From assembly GCA_012515455.1 (NCBI GenBank), contig JAAYYJ010000217.1:1-18996 (forward strand): a stretch of DNA of 18,996 nt, read 5' to 3'. The translations under genes were made by a program, and so were the position numbers. This DNA is from Oligosphaeraceae bacterium. Its GTDB lineage: Bacteria; Verrucomicrobiota; Lentisphaeria; Oligosphaerales; Oligosphaeraceae. Below the pieces are notes generated by a model. It searched no databases. It was not told where the DNA came from and saw only the letters and a program-made list of their open reading frames with translations. This document shows, in pieces, positions 1 to 6,733 of this stretch. Positions within the stretch are counted from its first letter, which is position 1. Each line of letters begins with the position of its first letter.

Positions 1-582
1 GCTTTCCAGCGCCTGGGCGCGCCGGCCATTATTGCCTCTGAGGCCGGCGCCGCGGCCGCCTGCGAGCGTATCGTCTTCCCTGGAGTCGGTTCTGCGGCCA
101 GCGGCATGGCCGGCATCCGCCAGCGCGGGTTCGACCGCCTGCTCCGGCAGGTCTGGGCGGAAAAGCGTCCCCTGCTGGGCATCTGCCTGGGCATGCAGCT
201 GCTCTTCGAGCACAGCGCCGAAGACGGCGGGCAGCCCGGGGTCGGACTGCTGCCGGGGCAGGTGCTGCCCTTCTCCTTCCCGGGCCAGCCCAGGATCAAG
301 ATTCCCCAGATGGGCTGGAACTCGGTATCGTACGCATATGCGCATCCGCTCCTGGCCGGCCTGCCCCCAGACGAGGCGTTCTATTTCGTGCATTCCTATT
401 ATGCAGCTCCGGCCCGGGCCGAGGACATCTGCGGGCGCACCGAATACGGCGGGCAGACCTTCACCTCCATTGCGGCCCGGGGCTCGCTGTTCGCGACCCA
501 GTTCCACCCTGAGCGTTCAGGGGAAGCGGGGCTGGTTCTGCTGCGGAATTTTCTATCCTGGGATGGCAGGTCACTATGCTGA
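1..582 (+). CDS. hisH: Imidazole glycerol phosphate synthase, glutaminase subunit HisH (5' truncated by window edge)
   Basis: HisH is the class I glutamine amidotransferase subunit that releases ammonia from glutamine and passes it to HisF in the fifth step of histidine biosynthesis, in the cytoplasm. The frame is open to base 1 and begins inside the protein; the first visible residues (AFQRLG) match the end of the first helix, so roughly 15-20 residues are missing. Seen directly: the oxyanion-strand region PGVGSA, the nucleophile elbow GICLGMQ with the catalytic Cys at codon 184-186, FVHSYY, and QFHPE carrying the catalytic His (505-507) and Glu (511-513). The triad is therefore complete. 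The stop (580-582) overlaps the hisF start by 7 nt (ATGCTGA), which implies translational coupling. The remaining his genes are expected upstream or elsewhere. Confidence 0.96.
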   Translation, partial: AFQRLGAPAIIASEAGAAAACERIVFPGVGSAASGMAGIRQRGFDRLLRQVWAEKRPLLGICLGMQLLFEHSAEDGGQPGVGLLPGQVLPFSFPGQPRIKIPQMGWNSVSYAYAHPLLAGLPPDEAFYFVHSYYAAPARAEDICGRTEYGGQTFTSIAARGSLFATQFHPERSGEAGLVLLRNFLSWDGRSLC

Positions 583-1376
583 TGAAACGCATCATCGTCT
601 GCCTTGATGTCCGTGCCGGCAGAGTCACCAAAGGGGTTAAATTCGCCGGCAATATCGATGTCGGTGACCCGGTCGCGCTGGCAGAGGAATACTGCCGGCA
701 GGGCGCCGATGAACTGGTCTTCTATGATATCACCGCTTCGGCCGAGAACCGCCCCATTGACATCGCGATGGTCGAGGCCGCCGCCAAACGCATCTTTATA
801 CCGTTCTGCGTGGGCGGCGGCTTGCGCAGCGTCGAGGACATGCGCAGGGTAATCCTGGCCGGGGCAGACAAGGTCTCGCTCAACTCCCTGGCCGTCGACC
901 ACCCTGAGATCTTATCCCGCGGGGCAGAGGCGTTTGGCCGGCAGTGCATCGTCCTGGGCCTGGACGCCAAATTTGTCGGTGCCTCGCCTGCCTTCCCTTC
1001 CGGCTACCAGGTCGTCACCCGCGGGGGGCGCTGCCCGACCGCGCTGGATGCGGTGAACTGGGCCTGCCAGGCGGTGTCCTTGGGGGCCGGGGAAATCTGC
1101 CTGAACTCCATCGACACCGACGGGGTTCAGGACGGCTATGAGCTGACCATCACCCGCAAGATCGCCCAAGCGGTCAGCGTCCCGGTCATTGCCTCCGGCG
1201 GGGCTGGCAAGGTCAGCCATCTCCGCGCAGCTCTGGTGGAGGGGGAGGCCGATGCGGCCCTGATCGCCTCGATGGTCCATTCCGGACGCTATACTTGCGC
1301 CGCCATCAAGGAAGAGCTGCAGGCCATCTCGGACCTCCCGCTGCGCCGCGTCCGGACACCTCTGTCGGGCCGATAA
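576..1376 (+). CDS. hisF: Imidazole glycerol phosphate synthase, cyclase subunit HisF
   Basis: HisF is the (beta/alpha)8-barrel cyclase that uses ammonia from HisH to convert PRFAR to imidazole glycerol phosphate and AICAR. The protein has 266 aa, slightly longer than the usual ~253, mostly through a C-terminal tail. The N-terminus MLMKRIIVCLDV and GRVTKGVKF are typical. The two catalytic aspartates fall at the canonical numbers, D11 (CLDV) and D130 (GLDAK). Phosphate-binding loops CVGGGL and IASGGAG and the strand NSIDTDG are present. The ATG at 576 is preferred over the in-frame ATG at 582 because an AGG ends 5 nt before it and it overlaps the hisH stop. It is the last gene of its transcript: the next gene is convergent, with a hairpin across the junction. 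Confidence 0.97.
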   Translation: MLMKRIIVCLDVRAGRVTKGVKFAGNIDVGDPVALAEEYCRQGADELVFYDITASAENRPIDIAMVEAAAKRIFIPFCVGGGLRSVEDMRRVILAGADKVSLNSLAVDHPEILSRGAEAFGRQCIVLGLDAKFVGASPAFPSGYQVVTRGGRCPTALDAVNWACQAVSLGAGEICLNSIDTDGVQDGYELTITRKIAQAVSVPVIASGGAGKVSHLRAALVEGEADAALIASMVHSGRYTCAAIKEELQAISDLPLRRVRTPLSGR

Positions 1377-1393
1377 TTCCGGCCCGGACAGGG
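1360..1393. terminator. GC-rich hairpin at the hisF / GH36-like convergent junction
   Basis: An imperfect inverted repeat pairs 1360-1372 with 1380-1393 around a 7-nt AT-rich loop, with one bulged G (1386) and one wobble pair. It overlaps the hisF stop codon and lies just before the stop of the opposite-strand gene. There is no run of T on either side, so it is not a textbook intrinsic terminator. Its position between two converging genes makes a bidirectional termination or mRNA 3'-end protection role plausible. Confidence 0.4.
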
Positions 1394-1398
1394 TTGTA

Positions 1399-3870
1399 TC
1401 AGAGCACCCGCACTGCGAGCGGGAATCCCAGCGGATGCTGATACGGCAAACCGCGGGTGAATCCCAGCGGTGCGGAGCTGCAGAGCGTACCCACGCGTTC
1501 CGGCGCTTCATACCCCGAGGCCCAGATTTCCAGATGCTCCGGCTGGATTGCCGCACCCGAGCACTCGAAATTGAAATACGGCTCACCGCCTTGCGGGATG
1601 CTGGCGACGAAGAACCGCTCCCGGCGTTCGGGGAGGCCATCGGGATTCTTGCTTTCGCCATGGCCGGGGCGGTTGTAGGGCACCTCGGTCAGCGGTATAT
1701 GGTAGCAGCAGAAATTCCAGCCGTTGTAGCGTGAGTTCGCCAGCCAGAACTGCATTTTGTCCATGTCCGGATGGCTGACCTTGATCTGCAGTTCAAAATT
1801 CCGCATCCGGTAAGGGACCAGCAGCTTGAATTTCAGCTGCAGCCGTCCCTCCACCGTCTGGTGGCTGAGGTCGCCGCATTCCAGCGTCGGCATTTGATAG
1901 ACTGCTGGCACTTGCGGGCAGGCAGAGGAGGGACGGTAGCAGCGGCAGGCCTCGCCCTCGGCCCGGACCTGGAACGGCGTTTCACCTGGCAGAGTCAGCT
2001 TCCGGCCGCTGATGACCATCACCTTCACCTCCCCGGGCAGGAAGGTCAGCTCGCCGGGGCTGGGCAGCAGACGGCAGTCGGGATAAAATTGGGCCACGCT
2101 TTTTACCGCCTGGCCGGTGATGGCCGCCGGATCAAAGAGCAGCCTCTGCGGCAGTGGCAGCGGGTTGCGCAGCAGGCACCAGCTGTCCTTCTGGCCCGGC
2201 TGCAGGAAGCCGTAGATTTCCCCCTTGCCGGGATGGCCGAGAACCATCCGGCCGTGCTCCACGATGATGTGCTCCGCATAATTGCGGGCGAAGGACATGA
2301 TTTCCCGCAGTGACTCAGCCTGCCAGTCCTCGAGGGCCTCGGGCTGCAGTTTGTAGGGGAAATAAGAACTGCCCCGCAACACGGACAGCCAGAGGTTGTT
2401 GACCCACGAGCCACGCTCTTCCGCAAAGGGATTGCGGCGGGCATGCGGCAGCTCGTGGTTGTCAAAACAATCCAGCGGCACCGCGCTGCGGTCACGCTGC
2501 AGCGAGTTGTAGTACATGATATCACGGTGAGTGGCCGCGCTGTCCCGTTGGGTCCGGGAGGGCAGCATGGCGAATTCCGAATCGCCGGAATCAGAGAGGA
2601 AGATATGGCTGGCGTGCTGCAGCCACCAGGGTGACGGCCACCAGCCATTGCGCAGTATGACCGCGGGATTGACCGCGCGCAACGCCGCCGCAATCCGGCA
2701 CATCGCGTCGATGCTGCCCTGACGCACGTGGTTGCGGGTCGGATATTTAGCCTGAAATTCCGGACTGCAGGCGCACTCGTTATCCCAGTCTATCTTGAAG
2801 TGCACCGTCTGGTACTCCGGTCCGGCCAGCTCGCAGAAGCGTTTCTGCAGGATAGCCTCCAGCTGCCGGTCCAGCATCACTGCATAATTGTCGCCGCAGT
2901 AGGCCGAGCTTTCGCCCTTGCCGATGGCAATGCCTAGCCGGCGCAGGAATTCCGGTGCCATTCCCATGGGGCCATTATGCGACACCCAGAGGCTCAAATT
3001 GGTGCCCTGCGCCCGAAAAGTCTGAGCCAGTTCGCGCAATGCTTTTTCGCCGCCGAAGGCTTTTTTGGCCTGGAAGACCGTCTGCCGGTCCTGCCAGCCG
3101 GCATCCAGGGTGATCACATCCGGATGCAGCCCCAGCTGGTCAAAGACCCGCAGCAGGCTCAGATAATTATCCTTGCGGACATCGTATTCGTAATTGCCCA
3201 GATAGGGATCAGACCAGAAGGAGCAGAAAGAGAACAGCGGCTGCTGCCGGCGAGGGAGACGGATGCTGGCGACGTACCTGGCGAACACCTCCTCCGGAGC
3301 ATCGGCCAGCCCCAACACCGCGGCGACACCCGGCAGGCGGCCATTCTCCCAGACCGGGAAATGCCGCAGCTGGTAGTTCACCGTCCGGCGGCCACTCCGG
3401 CTGATCAGGTTGAAGGCAGCGGGATGCTCCAGCCCGCAGAAGAATTTCCCGCCGATCAGCGGATATCCGCACCCCGGCATCAGGCCGCCCCCCTCCTCCT
3501 CCGCTCCGGGCCGTTTTTTCTGCGCAAAGGTGGCCATATATCCTCTGCGGCTCAGGGCCGGGTCCGCGACCTCCTGCGCATCCACCTCGACATAATCCGG
3601 GGTCGGCAGCTCGGCGCTGCTGGAAATCTCGAGCTGTTTTTTTATCCATCCCTCACAGACTACAATGCTGACCTGGAAGCACAGGCTGCCATTCACAAAC
3701 GACTGCCGCCAGCCGGAGGGTATCGGTTCCAAAGCGCTGCTGGCCTTCCTGGCCGCCAGGCGCCGGCCGCCGATGCTGACCGCGACTGCCGGCCAGGACA
3801 GCGCCAGCTGTTCCTGCCCATACCGCAGCACCAATTGCTGATCCAATAATTTCGCACTGAATTTGACCAT
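1399..3870 (-). CDS. Clan GH-D (GH36-like) glycoside hydrolase, probable alpha-galactosidase-type
   Basis: An 823-aa protein resembling melibiase/GH36 enzymes, which cleave alpha-galactosides by a retaining mechanism. The N-terminal ~205 residues form a beta-rich domain. The (beta/alpha)8 barrel follows (about 210-560), then a beta-rich C-terminal part. Barrel signatures: DVITLDAGWQD (251-261); HFKIDWD (357-363), where D361 is the probable nucleophile; FLSDSGDSEF (424-433), where D427 or D430 is the probable acid/base. No signal peptide or membrane segment is seen, so it is probably cytoplasmic. The start at 3870 is chosen over an upstream in-frame one because AGGAG lies 6 nt before it and the upstream residues (Arg/His-rich) look non-coding. 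It stands alone on its strand with a long leader. Substrate is not determinable; raffinose-synthase-like or alpha-N-acetylgalactosaminidase activity is also possible. Confidence 0.8.
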   Translation of the reverse strand: MVKFSAKLLDQQLVLRYGQEQLALSWPAVAVSIGGRRLAARKASSALEPIPSGWRQSFVNGSLCFQVSIVVCEGWIKKQLEISSSAELPTPDYVEVDAQEVADPALSRRGYMATFAQKKRPGAEEEGGGLMPGCGYPLIGGKFFCGLEHPAAFNLISRSGRRTVNYQLRHFPVWENGRLPGVAAVLGLADAPEEVFARYVASIRLPRRQQPLFSFCSFWSDPYLGNYEYDVRKDNYLSLLRVFDQLGLHPDVITLDAGWQDRQTVFQAKKAFGGEKALRELAQTFRAQGTNLSLWVSHNGPMGMAPEFLRRLGIAIGKGESSAYCGDNYAVMLDRQLEAILQKRFCELAGPEYQTVHFKIDWDNECACSPEFQAKYPTRNHVRQGSIDAMCRIAAALRAVNPAVILRNGWWPSPWWLQHASHIFLSDSGDSEFAMLPSRTQRDSAATHRDIMYYNSLQRDRSAVPLDCFDNHELPHARRNPFAEERGSWVNNLWLSVLRGSSYFPYKLQPEALEDWQAESLREIMSFARNYAEHIIVEHGRMVLGHPGKGEIYGFLQPGQKDSWCLLRNPLPLPQRLLFDPAAITGQAVKSVAQFYPDCRLLPSPGELTFLPGEVKVMVISGRKLTLPGETPFQVRAEGEACRCYRPSSACPQVPAVYQMPTLECGDLSHQTVEGRLQLKFKLLVPYRMRNFELQIKVSHPDMDKMQFWLANSRYNGWNFCCYHIPLTEVPYNRPGHGESKNPDGLPERRERFFVASIPQGGEPYFNFECSGAAIQPEHLEIWASGYEAPERVGTLCSSAPLGFTRGLPYQHPLGFPLAVRVL

Positions 3871-3902
3871 CTGTTTCTCCTGCTGAAAAAGCCCCCCTGA
3901 CC

Positions 3903-3922
3903 CCGACCGGAGATTCGGCCGG
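3903..3922 (-). other. Leader hairpin close to the GH36-like start
   Basis: On the minus strand CCGGCCG pairs with CGGTCGG across a 6-nt loop; one G-U wobble makes the pairing better in minus-strand RNA than in plus-strand RNA. It lies 33 nt upstream of the start codon, followed by a G-rich stretch, five T residues and the AGGAG ribosome-binding site. It could modulate translation or attenuation; this is inferred from position only. Confidence 0.3.
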
Positions 3923-3958
3923 CGGCGGTGCAATTCATTCCTGACCGGATTCACCATC

Positions 3959-3994
3959 GTTGCATGGCCGCAAGACCTCCGGCCGGTCTGCAAC
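3959..3994 (-). other. Two-part inverted repeat in the leader of the GH36-like gene
   Basis: GTTGCA at 3959-3964 is matched by TGCAAC at 3989-3994, and an inner AGACC/GGTCT stem (around 3974-3988) nests inside. The element lies about 90-125 nt upstream of the minus-strand glycosidase start and downstream of the proposed -10 box, so it would be transcribed as leader RNA. No known riboswitch class is recognised. Confidence 0.3.
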
Positions 3995-4046
3995 CCGCCA
4001 ACAGCGCGGCCAGGGGTATTTTTTACGGGCCGCGGCGGCCGCCATG

Positions 4047-4052
4047 ATTATA
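4047..4052 (-). promoter_or_regulatory. Candidate -10 box (TATAAT) for the GH36-like gene
   Basis: The minus strand reads a perfect TATAAT in an otherwise very GC-rich region. No good -35 hexamer is visible at 16-18 bp; TTGCAA occurs 21 bp upstream. It would give a leader of roughly 170 nt before the start at 3870. Confidence 0.35.
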
Positions 4053-4360
4053 CTCTATCTGCGCGGGGCGTATTTGCAAGCCAAACCCAGGCCTGCAGGA
4101 CTGCCCCGGACCATTCGCCGGACTATCTATCGGCCGGTGCACCCCGCCAGGCATCCAGGACAGTACAGCTGCAACTGGCCCAGATGGCAGGTCCGAAAAT
4201 CCTCCCGTCCAGGCAAAAAACTGTGCTGCGCGGGGCAGCCCGCGGTTGCAGCCTGGCGGCGCGACCGGCTCGGCGGGCCGCCGGTGGTTTCGGCACTCCA
4301 ACCCGGCAGAGCGCCATTAAACAAAACCGTGTAGCCGGAATGCAGGGTACTGCTTGCCGG

Positions 4361-4370
4361 ATTATATTAT
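4361..4370 (+). promoter_or_regulatory. Candidate -10 region upstream of typA
   Basis: ATTATATTAT opens an AT-rich patch of about 50 bp in a GC-rich context, 51 nt or more upstream of the typA ATG; TATATT at 4363-4368 is the best -10 match. No clear -35 sequence is visible at the right distance. The call rests mainly on the sharp base-composition change and position. Confidence 0.3.
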
Positions 4371-4420
4371 GTAATTTTCCAAACATTTACGGTTTGGTAC
4401 ATTTATCACAGAAGACAGCG

Positions 4421-6217
4421 ATGCAACAAGACAAAATACGCAACATAGCCATTATTGCTCACGTTGATCACGGCAAGACCACCTTGGTGGATGAGCTGTT
4501 CAAATTCGGGGGGCTGTTCCGCGACAACCAGAAAGTCGCCGAACGCCTGATGGACTCCAATGAACTGGAACGTGAGCGCGGCATCACCATTACCTCGAAG
4601 AACGGCTCCTTCCCGTATAAGGATTACTGCATCAACATCATCGACACGCCCGGACATGCCGATTTCGGCGGGCAGGTGGAGCGGGTGCTGCGGATGGCCG
4701 ACGGCGCACTGCTGCTGGTCGATGCCCAGGAGGGGCCAATGCCACAGACTTTCTTCGTCCTGAAAAAAGCCCTGGCGCTGTCTTTGCCGGTGATTGTGGT
4801 AATCAATAAAATTGACAAGCCGGCAGCCCGGCCATACTGGGCGGTGGATCAGGTCTTCGACTTGTTTGTCAAGCTCAATGCCCCGGACCACCTGCTGGAT
4901 TTCCCGGTGGTGTACGCCTCCGGACGGGAAGGCTACGCCATCGATAACCTGGATGACGAACACCGGGGGCTGGAACCGCTCTGCGAGCATATCATCAAGA
5001 ACATCCCGGCCCCCTCCGGCTGCAGCGACGGCCCCTTGCAGATGCTGGTCAGCACCTTGGATTATTCGCCGTATCTGGGTCGGCTGAGCATTGGCAAGAT
5101 CACCAACGGGCACATGAACATCAACAAAGAGATTGCGGTGGTGCTGCGCGATGGCAAGGTCAAGCCCGCCCGCATCAGCAAGGTCTTCCGTTTCGAGTCT
5201 AATCAGAAGGTGGTGGTGGAGCAGGCCTGCTGCGGCGATATCGTGGCCACTGCCGGCATGGATGAAGTCACCGTCGGCTGCACCTATACCGACCCAGATG
5301 ACCCCCGCCCATTGCCCCCCATGGACATTGACCCCCCGACCATCGCCATGAGCTTTGTGCCCAATGACTCACCTTTTGCCGGCCGGGAAGGGCAGTTCGT
5401 GACTTCCCGGCACCTGGCGGAAAGGCTGTATCGCGAGACCATGTCCGATATCGCCCTGCAAGTCTCCCCCCTGGTGGACAGCATGGGCTTCCGGGTGGCC
5501 GGACGTGGCGAACTGCATCTGTCCATCCTGATTGAAAAAATGCGCCGCGAGGGCTATGAATTTCAGGTCACTCGCCCGCAGGTGATTTTCAAGGAGGCGG
5601 CGGACGGCTCGCGTCTGGAGCCGTTCGAGGAGCTGACCATCGATGTCGACGAGGGTTTTGTGGGTCCGGTGATGGAGAAGCTCGGCCAGCGCAAAGGCCG
5701 GGTGCAGATCATGGACACCGGCAACGGCATGGCCAGGCTAGTGTACCTCATCCCGACCCGCGGACTGCTGGGATACCGCTCGGAGTTCCTGACAGACACC
5801 CGCGGGCTGGGGGTGATGAATTATGTCTTCTCGGGGTACGAGCCTTACGCCGGCGACATCCGCTTCCGGCTTCGCGGCGCGATGGTCTCGATGCTGGAAT
5901 GCCAGTCGGTCGCCTACGCCCTGTTCAATCTCCAGGAACGCGGGCATCTGTTCATCGGCCCGGGGGTCAATGTCTACACCGGTCAGATTGTGGGTGAGCA
6001 CTGCCGGGAAGGCGACCTGGTGGTCAATCCCGCCAAGGGCAAGAAGCTGACCAACATGCGTGCCTCCGGCTCGGATGAGAATGTGATCCTTACTCCTCCC
6101 ATCATGATGAGCCTGGAAGACTGCATCTCCTATATCAACGAAGATGAACTGGTGGAAATCACCCCGCAGAACATCCGGCTGCGGAAAAAATCTTTGCGCA
6201 AATGGGGCAACGGCTAG
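4421..6217 (+). CDS. typA: Ribosome-associated GTPase TypA/BipA
   Basis: TypA (BipA) is an EF-G-related translational GTPase that binds the 70S ribosome and supports 50S assembly and growth under stress or cold. The 598 aa match the usual ~607. G-domain motifs are seen in order: AHVDHGKTT (13-21), the switch I signature ERGITI, DTPGHADF (75-82) and NKID (129-132). The C-terminal half carries the family hallmarks GRGELHLSILIE, TRGLLGYRSEFLTDTRG and KKLTNMRASGSDEN. The ATG at 4421 starts directly at the conserved MQQDKIRNIAIIAHVDHG; an in-frame extension to 4184 is rejected as non-coding. The ribosome-binding site is weak (only an AGA-type purine run). The SlyD-like gene follows after 1 nt. Confidence 0.97.
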   Translation: MQQDKIRNIAIIAHVDHGKTTLVDELFKFGGLFRDNQKVAERLMDSNELERERGITITSKNGSFPYKDYCINIIDTPGHADFGGQVERVLRMADGALLLVDAQEGPMPQTFFVLKKALALSLPVIVVINKIDKPAARPYWAVDQVFDLFVKLNAPDHLLDFPVVYASGREGYAIDNLDDEHRGLEPLCEHIIKNIPAPSGCSDGPLQMLVSTLDYSPYLGRLSIGKITNGHMNINKEIAVVLRDGKVKPARISKVFRFESNQKVVVEQACCGDIVATAGMDEVTVGCTYTDPDDPRPLPPMDIDPPTIAMSFVPNDSPFAGREGQFVTSRHLAERLYRETMSDIALQVSPLVDSMGFRVAGRGELHLSILIEKMRREGYEFQVTRPQVIFKEAADGSRLEPFEELTIDVDEGFVGPVMEKLGQRKGRVQIMDTGNGMARLVYLIPTRGLLGYRSEFLTDTRGLGVMNYVFSGYEPYAGDIRFRLRGAMVSMLECQSVAYALFNLQERGHLFIGPGVNVYTGQIVGEHCREGDLVVNPAKGKKLTNMRASGSDENVILTPPIMMSLEDCISYINEDELVEITPQNIRLRKKSLRKWGNG

Positions 6218-6218
6218 A

Positions 6219-6662
6219 ATGAGCATGCGTTTGGCCAAAATGGGCGACCGCCTGAAAATTCACTACCTCTGCTATGACTGCACCGGGCAAGTACTAGAAT
6301 CGACCTGCGACGGCGAGCCGCCCCAGATCACCCTGGGCGAGGGGCAGATTTTGCCGGCCCTCGAAGAGGCCCTGGTCGGCTTGGCCGCCGGACAGAGCCG
6401 GACTGTGATCCTGCCCCCGGCACGTGCGTTCGGCGAATACCAGGAGGACCTGGTGGGCTTCGTGCCGTACAGCCAGCTGCAGCTGGAAGGCGAGGAGCCG
6501 CAGATCGGCTTGATGGTCGCCATCGAGGATGACGGTGAGGACGAGCCCCTGCAGGCTGAAATCACCGGCCTGGAGGAAAACGGGGTCACGGTGGACGGCA
6601 ACCACCCCCTGGCCGGACAGACCTTGAAATTCCAGCTCACTCTGGTGGCATTTACTGCTTAG
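6219..6662 (+). CDS. slyD: FKBP-type peptidyl-prolyl cis-trans isomerase, SlyD-like
   Basis: A 147-aa cytoplasmic prolyl isomerase/chaperone of the SlyD subgroup. FKBP-fold halves are seen at the N-terminus (MGDRLKIHYLCYD, then LGEGQILPALEEALVGLAAG at 39-58) and at the C-terminus (VDGNHPLAGQTLKFQLTLV, 125-143), the SlyD hallmark. The intervening region FGEYQEDLVGFVPYSQL... to about 122 corresponds to the insert-in-flap chaperone domain. It lacks the His/Cys-rich metal-binding tail of Escherichia coli SlyD, so a nickel-delivery role is unlikely. The ATG at 6219 is 1 nt after the typA stop with no obvious ribosome-binding site of its own, indicating translational coupling. An ATG 2 codons later is a possible alternative start. 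Confidence 0.92.
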   Translation: MSMRLAKMGDRLKIHYLCYDCTGQVLESTCDGEPPQITLGEGQILPALEEALVGLAAGQSRTVILPPARAFGEYQEDLVGFVPYSQLQLEGEEPQIGLMVAIEDDGEDEPLQAEITGLEENGVTVDGNHPLAGQTLKFQLTLVAFTA

Positions 6663-6733
6663 CAAGAGCAAAACAGGGCTGCTCTGGTTGAACTGGCGAC
6701 AGGCATTCGCAACACTCTCGCGGAGGATGAATT

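Larger units (their letters stand above)
3871..4420. other. 550-bp divergent intergenic region between the GH36-like gene and typA
   Basis: No convincing gene is seen here. Open frames exist on both strands but have shadow-like Arg/Pro/Gly-rich translations and no ribosome-binding site. The left part (3871-4046) would be the untranslated leader of the minus-strand glycosidase if the TATAAT box at 4047-4052 is its -10. It holds two inverted repeats (3903-3922 and 3959-3994). The right part contains an AT-rich patch (about 4361-4410) just before typA that probably holds its promoter. The middle (4060-4320) has no feature I can support. Confidence 0.5.

Noticed and set aside
4020..4040. T-run and GC hairpin as an intrinsic terminator
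   Set aside because: The T-run precedes the hairpin on the plus strand and reads as A on the minus strand, so the order is wrong for termination in either direction.
4184..4420. In-frame N-terminal extension of typA
   Set aside because: The extension is Arg/Ala/Pro-rich and unlike any TypA N-terminus, and it covers the AT-rich promoter-like patch; the family start matches the ATG at 4421.
6665..6685. AGAGCA/TGCTCT 6-bp hairpin after the SlyD-like gene as a terminator
   Set aside because: The stem is short with a 9-nt loop and no T tract, and the next gene on the same strand starts only 71 nt after the stop; too weak to call.
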